NCBI GenBank assembly: GCA_009823505.1
Contig: VZQC01004541.1
Location: 1,411,493-1,475,492 of the forward strand
Direction: 5' to 3'
DNA length: 64,000 bases
DNA from: Rhizomys pruinosus
Lineage: Eukaryota > Chordata > Mammalia > Rodentia > Spalacidae
A program made the position numbers and the translations under genes. Shown piece by piece: positions 24,301 to 37,862 of the stretch. The notes under the pieces are model-generated. The model was not told the DNA's origin, did no database searches, and saw only the letters and a program-made list of their open reading frames with translations. How positions within the stretch are numbered: position 1 is the stretch's first letter; each line of letters opens with the position of its first letter.

Positions 24301-25825
24301 CATTCTGTTAATTCATCCTTCTTGGAGATCCCCAGAACTTCTGCCTTTGGAATTGCTATTCACAGAGCCATCCTGGACTTTGTGGAAAGATCTTCTGAAG
24401 CTCAGGTACACTTTGCTTTCTGCTGTCCTGCCTCTGCCTTCTGGCCATCTGCTGCTTTACCTGGGTCTCTGCAGTGATACTATAACACCTGAAAGGCAGG
24501 ACTGTGGCTTCCACATCCTCTTTGTGGTTTCCTGTGGGTCTAGAACAGTCCTGGCCCCCAAGGAAACATGGCTTTTCACGTTCCTCAAACGTTTTTATGG
24601 ACACACAACCCTCTACCTCACCTACACACCCACTGGGGAGTCTCACACTGGCAGTGTCTAAGAACACTCCAACAATAAACTCTGTTTGGTTCTCACAGGA
24701 CTTTCAGAAAAGACTAAGATACTAAGATTAGAAGCCAATGCCTTTTTGTTTTTTGTTTTTTGAGATTTAGAATAGAAAGTTCCAATTTCTCTTGAAAAAT
24801 TCCAAAGGTCTGCTAGCTTTGGTTCACATTTCTCTTTGTTGCAATAGGTTAATGCTAAATACTAGGTACCATCTTTATGGGGCAGACATGCTCTGGTTTG
24901 CCCATAGTCCTACTTTTCCTACTCGAGGCACTTTTTAAATCTGACTCAACGCTAAAGGTTTCAGGTTTATGATCCGTGGTCAGCATCGTGGCCACAGAGT
25001 CATGGATAGGAGTAATAGTCCAGGACGTTGAAATATTCACTTCCTTGGAGATCCTTGATGCAGTCTCATGTCCATCTCTAGTAGTGCCTTCATTATCGCC
25101 CTGAGAACAAAAGTTTACTGAGCATACTCTAATACCCACAGACCAGGCTAAAGATGAAAAGATAAATTAAATGTGGTTCAGAAGTTGTGGGCTTTTCCAG
25201 GTGATTACTCCAAAGAACATGAACTAATACCTGGTAAATAGTAGGTACCTAGTTATGTTTCATGAACCGAACAGTAAATGATTGGTAAAGAACATCTGAG
25301 TAAGAGAGAAGAGGACCATTCTAAGAAGTGTGAAATATCTGCAATATTGCATGATTGTCTGGGGCCTCAACTTCCACAGGACACCTGCTTGACTTAGCAG
25401 GACACTTGTTTGCTTTGATAGCATGGTGTTAAAAGGGACTTCTTTCCTGAAGAATCTTTGAGGCTATGGACGGGAAACCCAAGGTGCATATGGTGATTCT
25501 GAGTCAGACCTATATAGCCCCTGGGAAAATGAGGAGCTCTAGTTCTGGAATGGGCGGTGTCTTGAGAACCTTCAAGACCAGTGGTATTATAGGAGGCATG
25601 GACAAGCACTCAACATGTTTGTTTACTTAAACATCAACAGAAAACAGATCTAGAGATTCTGAATAACTGCTGAAGATCACACAGGCTTGGGATGGTTCTA
25701 AAACCTTTCTCTTTTTTTCATATGGCATTTAACATAAAGGTTAAGCAGAAGTCTAACCCTTAGTAGGTCTAAAACTTTTATTCTTTCTATATTTCACACT
25801 GTGTACTAGTTAAGAATTCAAGTTC
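24301..25825. other. Unique sequence, nothing recognised
   Basis: No SINE, CpG island or recognisable coding exon; AT-richer than the block to its left. Confidence 0.4.
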
Positions 25826-26393
25826 TGGGGCTGGAGAGATGGCCTAGTGGTTAAGAGCGCTGACCGCTCTTACAGAGGACCCGGGTTCGATCCCCAGCAC
25901 CCACATGGAGGCTGAGAACCGTCTGAAACTCCAATTCCAGGAGAACTCCAGTTCCAGGGGAATCCGACACCCTCTTCTGACCTCCGTGGCATTGCACTAC
26001 ACGAGTGCACAAACTTGCATGCAGATAGTACATTCATACACATACAGAAATAAATAAAATTAATAAAAAAAAAAGAATTCACGTTCTGAAGACAGAGCTC
26101 CTTAGGAGGTGTCATAGCTCTTCATCTTAAAAACTTCAAGTGATTGGGGCTGGAGAGATAGCCTAGTGGTTAAGAGCACTGACTGCTTTTGCAGAGGACC
26201 CGGGTTCTATTCTCAGCACCCACATGGCAGCTAAGAGCCGTCTGTAACTCCAGTTCCAGGAGAACTCCAGTTCTGGGGAATCCGAGACCCTCTTCTGACC
26301 TCCGAGGCATTGCATGACACTGGTGCACAAACCTACATGCAGACAGTATATTCATACACATACAAAAAAAAAAAAAAAGAACTTCAAGTGATT
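25826..26393 (+). repeat. Two B2 SINEs in tandem orientation, each with target-site duplication
   Basis: B2 25826-26074 lies between AAGAATTCAAGTTCT and AAGAATTCACGTTCT. B2 26146-26379 lies between exact AACTTCAAGTGATT repeats (26132-26145, 26380-26393). Both carry the 17-bp internal duplication. Confidence 0.95.
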
Positions 26394-28242
26394 TTGAACA
26401 GTGCTTGACCCTAGCCAAGCCCTGCCCCCTCAAGCATTAGCAATTGTGAATCTACTTTATCTGTGTCCCTGTCCAGCCATGCCTACAGCCTGCTCTGCTT
26501 CCATGGAATCCAAAACTATACCCCATGTCTATACCCTGCCTTTCCCATCTGAATCTCCAGCTACGTGGCACTTGTGGCTATCTTCTGTCCACCCAACTGA
26601 AGCATGTCCCCTTCTGGCCTCAGTCAGGTTGGGTAGCTTCCTTTACCACCACTCATCACCAAGGCCATTTCCATAGTCCCAGACATCTTCCTCTGCATTT
26701 GGAGAGATTCTCAGTGGCAAATCACCCGCTCCCGGCAGCCCCTACTGTACCAGCAGTTAGCCGCTGTGCGTTACGTCTTCGGGCTTATCGTGATTTTGAG
26801 ATGCGGGCACGAATGTGGGATTGACTCTGAAATGCTGGAACGTCAAACTATACAACATCAGTCGTTCTTGTCACTAAAATCGCTCAGCCTCAGTAGCATT
26901 CTTAATCTCATTCTTCAGGACAAGGTGGTTCTACTTCCTGGAGAGACAGCCGCCAGTCTCTCTAGTCTTTCAAACCCCAGACTGGAGGGAGAATCACCCA
27001 AGGCTCTTTTGCATATTTCCCTCAAGTTCAGTGAACCTGCAGTGAGAGCTAGCAACATTCATCTCACTATTTGATTGGGGACAAAATGTTGCAAGCATAT
27101 TTTGTCAGGAGGCAGAGGCAGAGGTAGGCGGATCTTTGTGAGTTCAAGGCCAGCCTGGTCTACAGAGCAAATTCCAGGACAGCCGGGGCTACAGGGAGAC
27201 CCTGTCTCAAAAAAAAAAAAAAAAAAAAAAAAAGACTATTCCTTTGGCAAAACCTCATCAAAAGCACCCTTTCCTTGCCCTCTGCACTAGCTTTGACACT
27301 GAAATAACAATGTGGTCTTTGAGGAGCATCTGATATATTAACCCAACTTCTAACCGCAAGGGAACTGGTGCTCTACTGCTGTTTCCATCTGGGGGAAGGC
27401 ACCACCTCCCACACAGTTTTAAAAGACCAGAACCTTCCACATTTAAAAAAAAAATGTGGAAGTCCTCCCGTTCTGCATGCAGTACCCTTCATCTTGGCAT
27501 CTCCCTCTGTCTCCCCAGCCACTGCCTGACTGCCTACCTTATCTCCTGTCACTTTGGTACCTGGAGGCACCTCTTTCCCAGCCCCAGGGATCCACAGCCC
27601 TGAACCTTTCTCTGCCAAGTCAGAAAGATCTCACTTGGTGAGATAGTTCCAAAACATGCCGCATTATCTCCATTCTCTGCTTGAACTCCTCAGTGCTTAC
27701 CCCTCGCTCTAGAGTCCAGGGTGGAGCTATGCATGGTTTCCCAGCTGGGGGCCTCCTATCTCATTCCTAGACCAGGTCCTAAACCTGTGATGCTCTCTTC
27801 CCAAAAGCCAGGCTCAACTGTGGCTCCTCAAGTGCCCCTTGTCTTTCTAGACCCCCCTGCCTGGTGTCCTGCTGTCCCCCTAGCTTGCAGGGCACCTGTA
27901 CATGGTGGCTCTCAGTGACTGTTGCTCAGTGGCGAACCAAGCTTTGCTTGTGCACTGGGTTACGTGGTCTGAGTGTGCACAGCCATGTAGCTGGAGCAAT
28001 GGATTTCTGTTATCAGCTCAGAAACTACTATTCTCCTAGGCTCACTTCTGACCAATGGCTTCACTTTGTTTCAAGTAACTGCAACATTACCTTGGCTTCT
28101 GAATTGCCCTTTGCCATTTGTGTGTGTGCAGTTTGTACACACTTTTGCTATAAAAGTTCTTGACTCACTGGACAACTGGATTATAAAAGCGTGGGTCTGA
28201 CAAGGCAGTCTTATCCATAGTAGGACACACAAAAGTTTTGAA
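26394..28242. other. Mostly unique sequence with one truncated B1
   Basis: A 5'-truncated B1 (+) is at 27107-27232 with a 23-A tail. The rest (26394-27106, 27233-28242) has no recognisable gene. Short open frames here lack homology that I can name. Confidence 0.5.
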
Positions 28243-30512
28243 CTCGAGGTGTGATTTAGTGATAGAGCATGTGCTTAGCATGTTTGAAAGCCCTGGGCTC
28301 CATCCCCAGGACCCCAAATGGTTATATTTCTGACTCTGGCTTTCCCAGCAAGGTAGGGGTTGTAACTCTAGAGACCTGCTTTTTTAGCTGCTAGTAAAGA
28401 GACAGGAGAATTTAGTTCAAGGCAAAGCCTTGAGATTTCCCTTGCCTACCCCTTTCTTCTTCCCTCCAAGGTTACCCTTGATGTTTTGGTTCAATCTGAT
28501 TTCACTTAGATAAGCTTGCTGGTGGCCTTGAGAACAGAAACGCTCCCATTCTGCAGTAACCCTGGGGAGAGATGGCCTACACCTGGAATTTTAGTACTCA
28601 GGGGATGAGCCAAGAAATGAAAGAGTTCTAGGCTAGCCTGGGGAACTTGTCTCAAAAAGAAACAACTTCTTAGCCAGGCTTGGTGGTGCACACCTTTAAT
28701 CCCAGGACTTGGGAGGCAGAAGCAGGTGGATCTCTGAGAGTTCAAGGCCAGCCTGGTCTACATAGTGAGTTCAAGGCCAGCTGGGCTGTAGGGAGATTCT
28801 GTCTCAAAAGACAAACAAACAAACAAACAAACAAACAAAACTTTTTAATATGGTACTAGGGATTAAACTTTCTGACTCCTGCATGCTAGGCACTTTACTC
28901 AATAAATTAGACAACAACAACAAAAAGCTTTTGGGGAGGTAGGCAACTCCAGGAAGCCAGGTACAGGGTATGAAGATACAATATCAAACCTTGCATGTAG
29001 GAGTCTGGGTGATGTACCTGCTGAGTCTTAAAAGAATAGCATTAGGCCAGGCGTGGTGGTGCAGGCCTTTAATCCTAGCACTTGGGAGGCAGAGGCAGGA
29101 GGATCTCTGTGAGTTCAAGGCCAGCCTGGTCTACATAGAGAGCTCCAGGCCAGCTGGGACAAAAAAAGGGAGACTGTCTCAAAAAGACAAAAAAAAAAAA
29201 AAAAAAAAGAATAACATTAAAATTGTTTGGAGAGCTGAGGCTATAACTCAGCTTTAGAGCACATACAAGGCCTTGGATTTACTTCTCAGTACAGCAGACA
29301 TAAAGCAGAGCACGGTGGCATATCCCTGAAATCCCAGCATTTGGGAGACTGAGGCAGGAGGATTGCCACGAGTTCCAGGTTATCCTGTGCTACATAATAA
29401 GACCAAGCCAACCAGGGTTCCATACATAGCAAGATCCTGTCTCAACAACAGCAACCAAACAAAAGTGATGAGGGGTAGGGGGGTTGGAGAGATAGCTCAG
29501 TGGTTAAGAACACTGGCTGCTTTTACAGAGGATCCAGGTTTGGTTCCCAGTACCCACATAGTGGCTAACCACCCTCTGTAATTCAGTTCCAAGAAATCTG
29601 ATACCCTCTTCTGAACTCTGTGGGCACTTCATGCATGAGGTACACTTACCTACATGCAGCCAAAATGCTTATACACATTAAAAAAAAACAAACAAACAAA
29701 TGAGCAAGTTAAACAAACAGATGAGAGTGATTGAAATGTTTTTTTAATGTAATTTTTTTCATTTTTAAAAAATTTATTCTTGTACATACTGTCTGCATGC
29801 AGGTCTGTGCACCCAGGTGGTGCAATGCCGCGGAGGTCAGAAAAGGGCGTTGGACCCCCCTGGAACTGGAGTCAAAGACAGCTCTCAGCCGCCATGTGGG
29901 TGCTGGGGATCAAACCCGGGTCCTCTGCAAGAGCAGTTGGCGCTCTTAACCACTAGGCCATCTCTCCAGCCCCATGATCTGTTTTTAATATTCCTCTTTC
30001 CTACCTAACTTGTAAACTCTGTTGACCTTGTAACTATTATTTGTTCTTGCATCCCCAGTACCCCTGTACGTAGTGGCCACTCAGCAAATGCCAGTTGGTC
30101 TTAACTGAGCAGAAGATTGGTGGCGGTGGGGCGGATCCCTTAAGTGGGCTAAGGACAGGCTGTCTGGGAGAACAGGCTGGCCAAGCAGGCTCCTTCAGGA
30201 GCCAGGGGATGGGATGCTGTGGTGGGTCTAGCCTTGGCAGGCTCCGAACCGAGGAGAGATGTCGTCTCCGAACAGCAGGGAAATGAATGGGTCCTGTTTC
30301 TGGTGGGAACGGGCATCTCAGAAGACCTTGAGGATGAAGCATAAGATGGCCACTGAGGATGAGAACTGTGGAGCACGCCTTTATTCCCAGAACTCAGGAG
30401 GCAGAGGCAGGCAGATCTCTGTGAGGCAGAGGCCAGCCTGGTCTACATAGTGAGTGCCAGGCCGGGGTGGGGGGTGGTGGTGGTGATGCTAAACCAAACC
30501 AAACCAAACAAA
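28243..30512. repeat. Mixed SINE cluster (ID, B1, B4, B2)
   Basis: ID-like (+) 28243-28316, old B1 (+) 28563-28669, B1 (+) 28672-28840 with (CAAA)n tail, B1 (+) 29045-29208 between AGAATAGCATTA and AGAATAACATTA, B4 (+) 29229-29450, old-type B2 (+) 29480-29702, B2 (-) 29755-29974, B1 (+) 30358-30512. The 29480 B2 lacks the 17-bp duplication. 29975-30357 is unique. Confidence 0.88.
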
Positions 30513-31137
30513 AATGGCCACTAGGGTTTCCCACCTTGGGGAAGATGGAATGTGGAAGTTTCCTTCTGGAAGAACATGGGACTCGCAATGGTGCTGAGGT
30601 TTATACAGTATTAACTCACCGTGTCCCAGGTGGGGCTGAGGCCAAGTTCTCTGGGGAGGTTTAACACCTGCCTCTCTTTACAGAGAGATGTTCGCTACCT
30701 GTTGGCAACAGGTTTCACACTTAGCAGAACATCTAGAACTCTTGCCACATACAGTGGCCCCTCCCCAGACCTAGGAGTCCAGAAGGGGGGTTCCAGCTCC
30801 TGTGACCAGGTAGCAAAACCAGAAAGCCACAACTGTGTGTAGGTCAGAGAACAGGGCATAGAGAAGTGTGTGGTCTGGGGGTCCTGGCCACAGGACAGGC
30901 CTCAGTTACTTTCCAGTGAGGACTTCCCTTTTCTTCTCTCTGGAGCCAGGCAGACCACAGGGAGGAAGGATATCCGGGGGATATGGAGTCCCCAAAGGCC
31001 AGCCTGCTTCCCGTCTTTCTCCAGCTCAATGGTTTACAGTGTGTACTGTGTCCAGGGGCACCTGAGTGAGGGCAGAGAGAAGTGCAGAGAGGGGCTGGGA
31101 TTTGCTGGGCCTTACTATCTAGGTGGCAATTCTATAT
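30513..31137. other. Unique sequence, nothing recognised
   Basis: No repeat or coding exon that I can support. Confidence 0.4.
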
Positions 31138-31586
31138 TTAATTAATTAATTAATTAATTAATTTTAATTTATGTGTATGTGTATGAGTCTGTGTGAATAT
31201 ATGTGTACCATGTGTGACAAGAATCTGAAAAGGCCAGAAGATGGGGCTGGAGAGATGGCCTAGCGGTTAAGAGCACCGACGCTCTTGCAGAGGACCCGGG
31301 TTCGATCCCCAGCACCCACATGGCGGCTAAGAACCGTCTGTAACTCCAATTCCAGGAGAACTCCAGTTCCAGGGGAATCCGAGACCCTCTTCTGACCTCC
31401 GCGGCATTGCACGACACNAAAAAAAAAAAAAAAAAAAGAAAAAAAAAGGCCAGAAGATGGTGTCAGATCTCCTGGAACTTGAGTTCCAGGTGGTTGTGAG
31501 CCAGCATATACATACTGGGCATTGAACTGGGATCCTCTGTAAGAGCAGTAAGCACTCTTAACTGCTGAGGGATCTCTTTAGTTCCT
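31138..31586. repeat. Old B2-like SINE split by a young B2 with an N
   Basis: A (TTAA)n run 31138-31168 precedes an old minus-strand SINE (31169-31241, resuming 31457-31586). A young B2 (+) 31242-31447 lies between AAAAGGCCAGAAGATG repeats. The young B2 is cut at GCACGACAC by the N at 31418, then A-rich bases, so its last 60 or so bases are missing. Confidence 0.88.
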
Positions 31587-31703
31587 AGGCAGAAATTCTT
31601 TAGCCTGAACTGGTCACCTCAGGCTCAGAAACAGCTTTAGAATTGGGGAGCAGATTTTGGCCAGCTTAAACAACTGTAGGCATATAAAACTGACCTGCTG
31701 ACT

Positions 31704-33713
31704 TTTTTTTTTTTTTTTTGTCTTTTTGAGACAGGGTCTCCCTTTAGTCCCAGCTGGCCTGGAGCTTGCTATGTAGACCAGGCTGGCCTTGAACTCCCAG
31801 AAATCTGCTTGCCCTGCCTCCGGAGTGCTGGGATTAAAGCCAGCCACCATGCTTGGCTTGATTTGCTGATCTTAATTAGCAACTTTGCAAGGACCCCAAC
31901 CACCTTTCCATCGTTGACCAGGAAGGGGTCAGGAAGCTGTAGTCTGGCTCTGAAGCATACCGGGTCTCCTCCCCTCATTGACTTCATTCTTGTCCTTTCT
32001 TCTTTTTAGGATTTTTTTTTGAGACCTGACTTGGCTGGCCTGGAATTTACAGAGACCTGCTAGTCTCTCCTTCCCCAGTGCTGGGATTTAAGGCGTCCAC
32101 TACCGCTTTCCCTTCCTTTTCCTTTCCCACCCCCTGGGGATCAATTGAACCTCAGGCATGCTACACTCCCAGACCAGTACCTTAGAGCAAATGTCATTAA
32201 ACTTTTTTCTTCAACAACTACTGGGACGCATCGGATGCCTGATCTGATCCTGTTTAGCCTGCCAGCATCAGCTACAGCCCAAGCTGGACTAAGAGACTTT
32301 GCTAGTGCATTCCTGTAAATAGAACAAGCCCTCCAGGGCAGAGCATGGTGCCCAGGCTTTTCGGAAAACACAGTGCTTTGCAGAGGCTGCTCCTCAGGAG
32401 TTCAGGCAGATGCACCAGGTGACTCTCCAGGCAGGGCAGGCAGGGCAGGCAGCCCCAGTCCTAGGCTTATCTCCCACTGGCAGCTGCGTGTTCACGCTCC
32501 CTCGCCTCTGCTCCTGCAGCGTGTCTGACAGCCTCTCTCGGCGTGTATAGCAGTATGCATGTCTATGTGTGTGTTCACCCATGTCTACTCCTCGACAGAC
32601 ACAAGGCAAAAAGTTTGCTTGGATGGATCTGGAGTTATGAACTCTGTGGGTACGAGTAGTGTGCCTAGTTTTCTTTCTTCCCACATCTCCTCTTCCCCCC
32701 AATACCAACAAAAGCCCTGTGCTTCATCCACTGTCTACCTGGAGGAGGGAACTTGCTCTACCCTGTGCTGAAGTAATTCAGGGTTCAGAATAGCTTTCTT
32801 CTTTTCAAGATAACTCCCACTTATGGCCGGGTGTGGTAATGTAAGCCTTTAGACCCAGCACTCAAAAGGCAGAGGCAGGTAGATCTTTGTGGGATTGAGG
32901 CCAGCCTGGTCTACATAGCTAGTTCCAGGCTAGCTGGAGCTACAGGAAAAGTCTGTCTCAAAACCAAACAAACAAAAAAACCCACTTGGCCATTCAGCCC
33001 TTCTGTCTCCCATGTCTTTCAGGACAAGCTGAAGTGCTAGGTTACCTGACAGCACATGGAAGCAACTGTTCTGCACTAACTTGTCACTGTCCCCAGACAC
33101 AGTGGATGGCTCTTAGTAGTTTGCCAATAAAGTTTTGCTGGGGCTGGAGAGATGGCCTAGCGGTTAAGAGCACCGACTGCTCTTACAGAGGACCCAGGTT
33201 TGATCCCCAGCACCCACATAGTGGCCGAGAACCGTATGAAGCTCCAATTCCAGGAGAACTCCAGTTCCAGGGGAATCCGACACCCTCTTCTGACCTCCGC
33301 GGCATTACACGACACAGGTGCACAAACTTGCATGCAGACAGTACATTAATACACATACAGAAATAAATAAAATTATTAAAAAAAATTAAAAAAAATAAAG
33401 TTTTGCCGAATGTATGGATTATGGGCTTGGCCAGGGAAGCAGGAATGCACATTCAGAAGTACATGGAGTTGGCCCTGGGCTGCCACCTGCCGCCTCTGTT
33501 CCGAGTCATTTCCTATGTGTTATTTAAAAAATACAGACATACCACTACTTAAAATTTTTATTACATTTTTATTGTGTGTATGTTGGTGGGCATATATGTG
33601 GAGGTCAGAGGACAACTTTCAGGAGTTGGTTTTCTCTTCAACCTTGTAGGTCTCAGGCATCCATCTGAGGCTGGCAAGATTGGCAGCAGGTGCTGAATCA
33701 TCTCACTGGCCCC
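31704..33713. repeat. SINE cluster: B1, old B1, B1, B2, RSINE-like
   Basis: B1 (-) 31704-31860, old B1 (-) 32010-32110, B1 (+) 32825-32985, B2 (+) 33137-33396 between AATAAAGTTTTGC repeats, and a minus-strand SINE of the GGAGGTCAGAGGACAACTTT family 33548-33713. 32111-32824 is unique and has no recognised gene. Confidence 0.88.
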
Positions 33714-34095
33714 AAACTACTAATTTAACTGATTCCTCCTTTTATTTACAATTTGAATTTGCTTTCCTCCCCTACCCCTTCCCCTCCCTTCCCTTCTCCT
33801 CTCTCACCTGATTCCATTTTCCTTACTAGGTTGGTCAGGTATATAGCCTTCCACAAAGAAATTATATTTCTGGGGATGTACTTATAGAAGCTGAGGCACG
33901 CTTTCACTAGAAGGCATCTATAGGAACATCTCACCACAGTCCCAAACTGAGAAATGCCCAAATGCTCATCAGAGTAGACTGAAAATGAAATTGTGAAATT
34001 TCCTCATCAGGAAGTATTAGACAAGAAAAAAAATTGAGCAAATTACAGTTCTTCCCATTAAACAAAAAAACTATATGATGATGAAACAACCAAGC

Positions 34096-34099
<4 letters not shown>

Positions 34100-34133
<34 letters not shown>

Positions 34134-34568
34134 NTTTTCAAGAGAGGGTCTCCCTGTAATCCCAGCTGTCCTGAAACTCACTCTGTAGACCAGGCTGGCC
34201 TTGAACTAACAAAGATCTGCCTGCCTCTGCCTCCCAAGTGCTAGAATTAAAGACGTGCGCCACCACACCCAGCTTCCCTTTCTACTTTGGTGACTCATCA
34301 CCATCCCCACCATACACACAAATCTTTTATTTTTTATTTTTTTATTTTTTATGTGTATGAATGTACTGTCTGCATGTAGGTTTGTTCACCCGTGCCGTGT
34401 AATGCCGCGGAGGCCAGAAGAGGCTGTCGGATTCCTCTGGAACTGGAGTTCTCCTGGAATTGGAGTTACAGATGGTTCTCAGCTGCCATGTGGGTGCTGG
34501 GGATCGAACCCAGGTCCTCTGCAAGAGCAGTCAGCACTCTTAACTGCTAGGCCATTTCTCCAGCCCCC
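34100..34568. repeat. (CA)n, N, B1 and B2
   Basis: (CA)n 34100-34133 ends at the N (34134). B1 (-) 34135-34275 has lost most of its T-run beside the N. B2 (-) 34330-34568 is full length with the 17-bp duplication. 33714-34099 to the left is unique. Confidence 0.9.
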
Positions 34569-34856
34569 CACACAAATCTTAACTATACGTAGGAGAGAAA
34601 ATATGCAGTGTCTTTCCAAGTCTGTCTTACTTCACTTAACATGATAGTTTATGCATCTTCCTGCAAATGCTATGATTTCATTATAAAAGAACATTTTAAG
34701 TATTTTATTATTTTAACAAGTTTATTGAATTTTTAAATAATAACATTAAAACTATATATACATTGTCATTTATGCTGATTATGACTTCTAAAGTTTCCTT
34801 ACATATTATATTATCAAATATTGGACTATTGTTTCTTAAAGAATTTCAGAGGGGGG

Positions 34857-35862
34857 GCTGGAGAGATGGCCTAGCGGTTAAGAGCACCGACTGCTCTTGC
34901 AGAGGACCCGGGTTTGATCCCCAGCACCCACATGGCGGCTAAGAACATCTGTAACTCCATTTCCAGGAGAACTCCAGTTCCAGGGGAATCCAACACCCTC
35001 TTCTGACCTCTGCGGCATTGCAGGACACGGGTGCACAAACCTACATGCAGACAGTACATTCATACACATAAATACATAAATAAAATAAAAAAAGAATATC
35101 ATGTAGGGATACACAGAGAGACAGAAAGCCACTGAAGCACAAGCTGGGACTACATACCTGTAGGCCCAGCTACTTGGGAGGCTAAAGCAGGGGAGCAGCT
35201 TGGGCTCAAGAATAACAGTGAGCCAGGCGTGGTTGTGCACACCTTTAATCTCAGCACTTGGGAGGCAGAGGCAGGCGGATCTCTGTGAGTTCCTGGTCTA
35301 CATAGTGAGTTCCAGGTCAGCTGGGGCTACAGGGAGACCCTGTCTCAAAAAGACCAAAAAAGAAAAAAAAATTGTAACATACTGAGACTATCTCAAAAGC
35401 CTGGGCTGGAGAGATGGCCTAGCAGTTAAGAGCGCTGACTGCTCTTACAGAGGACCCGGGTTCGATCCCCAGCACCCACATGGCGGCCGAGAACCGTCTG
35501 AAACTCCAATTCCAGGAGAACTCCAGTTCCAGGGGAATCCGACACCCTCTTCTGGCCTCCGCGGCATTGCACGACACGGGTGTACAGACTTGCATGCAGA
35601 TAGTACATTCATACACATACAGAAATAAATAAAATTAATAAAAATTAAAAAAGCCTATTTAGCATGTACCAGGCCCTGGGTTCTATCTCAATACCAAGAA
35701 ATAAAAAAATCAAGGGGCTACAATATAGGCTTCCAAGTCATTTAGATTTTGTGCTTTCAGACATGGTCTTGCTCAGTAGCCCAGGCTGGCCTTGAACTAG
35801 CAATCTTGTTTCATCCTTGGAGAGGCTGGGATTGCAGGTGTGTACCATCACACCTAGATGCT
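34857..35862. repeat. SINE cluster: B2, B1, B2, old B1
   Basis: B2 (+) 34857-35095, B1 (+) 35221-35368 with part of the left-middle arm missing (GAGTTCCTGGTCTACA), B2 (+) 35402-35652, old B1 (-) 35747-35862. Confidence 0.9.
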
Positions 35863-36276
35863 GCTTCATATTTTCTATACTGCATGTATGTTTCCTTACA
35901 TACTACAAATCTTATACAATGGAAAAAAACAAGAATAGTTTCCATCTAGCCCCCCATTCCCTCCCCAGCTGGCAGAGGAGGGGCCAAGGTCCCTTATAAT
36001 AGTGCCTTTCTTTACTTCTGAGTGGGTCAGAGCTACATGGGGGATGAGGGCCTCCCTTCTGCAGCTGGGCCCTAGTGGGAAGGACTGGGGGGAGAAGGGT
36101 CAGGCAAGCCGGCTGGCCCTGCTGTTTGTGCCAACTCTGCGATTAGGCCAGGGCTTGGCCCACCTGTTCTTTCACTCATTCAGCATGAACACAGCCACTG
36201 AATACTCTCTGCATGCATTGGTGCTGTTGAGGGGTCAGAGAAGTGGGAATGGTTTCTGCTGTTAATTTTTTTTCAT

Positions 36277-37862
36277 TTTATAGAGACAGGGTCTCACTAC
36301 AAAGTTCAGGCTGGCCTCAAGCTCACAATTCTCCTGCCTCCACCTTCTGAGTACTAAGATTACAGGCAAGTGCCACCATGCCCAGTGGGAGAAGATCTTG
36401 ACCTCAAAGATCTTGCAATATTACCAGCCGGCTGGTGACCACAACACAAATAACTATGGTATCAGCCAAATATGGGCCAGGTATCACATGACTACCCATC
36501 TACACTTTCCATAAACACTTGAAAGGGTTGAGCGCTTATTACATGCCAGAAACTGTCCTGGTGGTGAGCGGATAAAGGCAGTTAAATCACAGGCCTAGCT
36601 CTTGTTTATAGCCTAATGGGAGGGAAACAGATACGCATGGAATGAAAACAACCCATTGGGCAGGGCAGGGCAGGGCCTTTCCTCCCAATAAATGTACTTG
36701 GTGAATCTATCAGCAAACAGGATCCAAGAAATGTTCAGGAGATACCAGGTTAGCATCTCTGAGAGTGGGTCGATGGTGGGTACAGGAGAAACCATATTCT
36801 AGAGTAGCTCCTTGCTGAAGGAAGTCAGTGGAGCACAGGAGGAAAGTCCCTACTTTGAACACCCGGCACACTTCTTGATGCACATATGCCAAAGGGGAAG
36901 GAAGAGGACTAGGATGGATGACTCGGGGAACAGAGGACTAGGGGAAGGTTGGGGAGAAGTCCTGGAGTCCTGCATTGCAGCTTTAGAGACGAGAAAGCAA
37001 AGTGAAGGGCTACAAGGTGGATCAAAGTCCTGTTTATTTTATAAATCCTTAGATCATGTCCTTTATTATTATTTTTTACTAGGTAGCCATGGCTGACCTG
37101 AGTACAGAGAGCAGGCTGGCCTTGAGCTCAAAGAGATCCCCTGCCTCTGCCTCTTGAGTGCTGGGACTAAAGATGTTCACATTTTTTTTTTTTTTTATGT
37201 GTATGAATATACTGTTGTCATGTAGGTTGGTGCACTCGTGTCATGCAATGCCAAGGAGGTCAGAAGAACTGGAGTTAAAGATGGTTCTCAGCTGCCATGT
37301 GGGTGCTGGGGATCGAACCCAGGTCCTCTGCAAGAGCAGTCGGTACTCTCAACCGCTAGGCCATCTCTCCAGTCCCAGATGTTCACATTTTTTAAAATAC
37401 TGACTCTACTGTGTTATCCAAGTTCCCCTCAGGCTCCTGAGCTTAAGTGATCTTCTGCTTCAGCCTCCAAAGTTTCTGGAAGTAAGGCATTCGGCTAAAA
37501 CATTAGATCTTAAGCTGGGCTGAGCATCACACACCTTTAGTTCCAGCACTCAGGAGGCAAAGGCAGGTGGACTTTAGTGAGATCAAAGCCAGGCTGATCT
37601 ACAAAGTGAGTTCAGGCCAATTGGGACTATAGGGAGACCCTGCCTCAGAATCAAAGAAAAACAAAACAAATAAACAAAGAAGAAATCCCCTCTGCAAACT
37701 CTCCAAAACACATTAGAGATCTTTATTTGGGGACTTTTTTCCAGACACTCTCACTCTGTAGCCCAGACTTGCCTTGAACTCACTATGTAGCCAGCCCAGT
37801 CTAGTCCTCCTGCCTCAGCCTCTGGAGTCCTGAGAATCCAGGATGTATACCATGCGCAGCTG
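36277..37862. repeat. Old B1 elements, one split by a B2
   Basis: Old B1 (-) 36277-36388. B1 (-) remnant 37060-37172 interrupted by B2 (-) 37181-37376, whose ends carry AGATGTTCACATTTTT repeats. B1 (+) 37512-37672, old B1 (-) 37722-37862. 36389-37059 is unique with no gene recognised. Confidence 0.82.

Noticed and set aside
25862..25895. tRNA gene suggested by A and B boxes with GGTTCGATCCC
   Set aside because: It is the tRNA-derived head of B2 elements; no acceptor stem or 3' end of a tRNA follows.
33183..33452. Many frames reading CMCMNVLSACKFVHPCRAMPRRSEE or MYCLHASLCTRVVQ-like
   Set aside because: They are translations of B2 SINEs and recur at every young B2 in the window.
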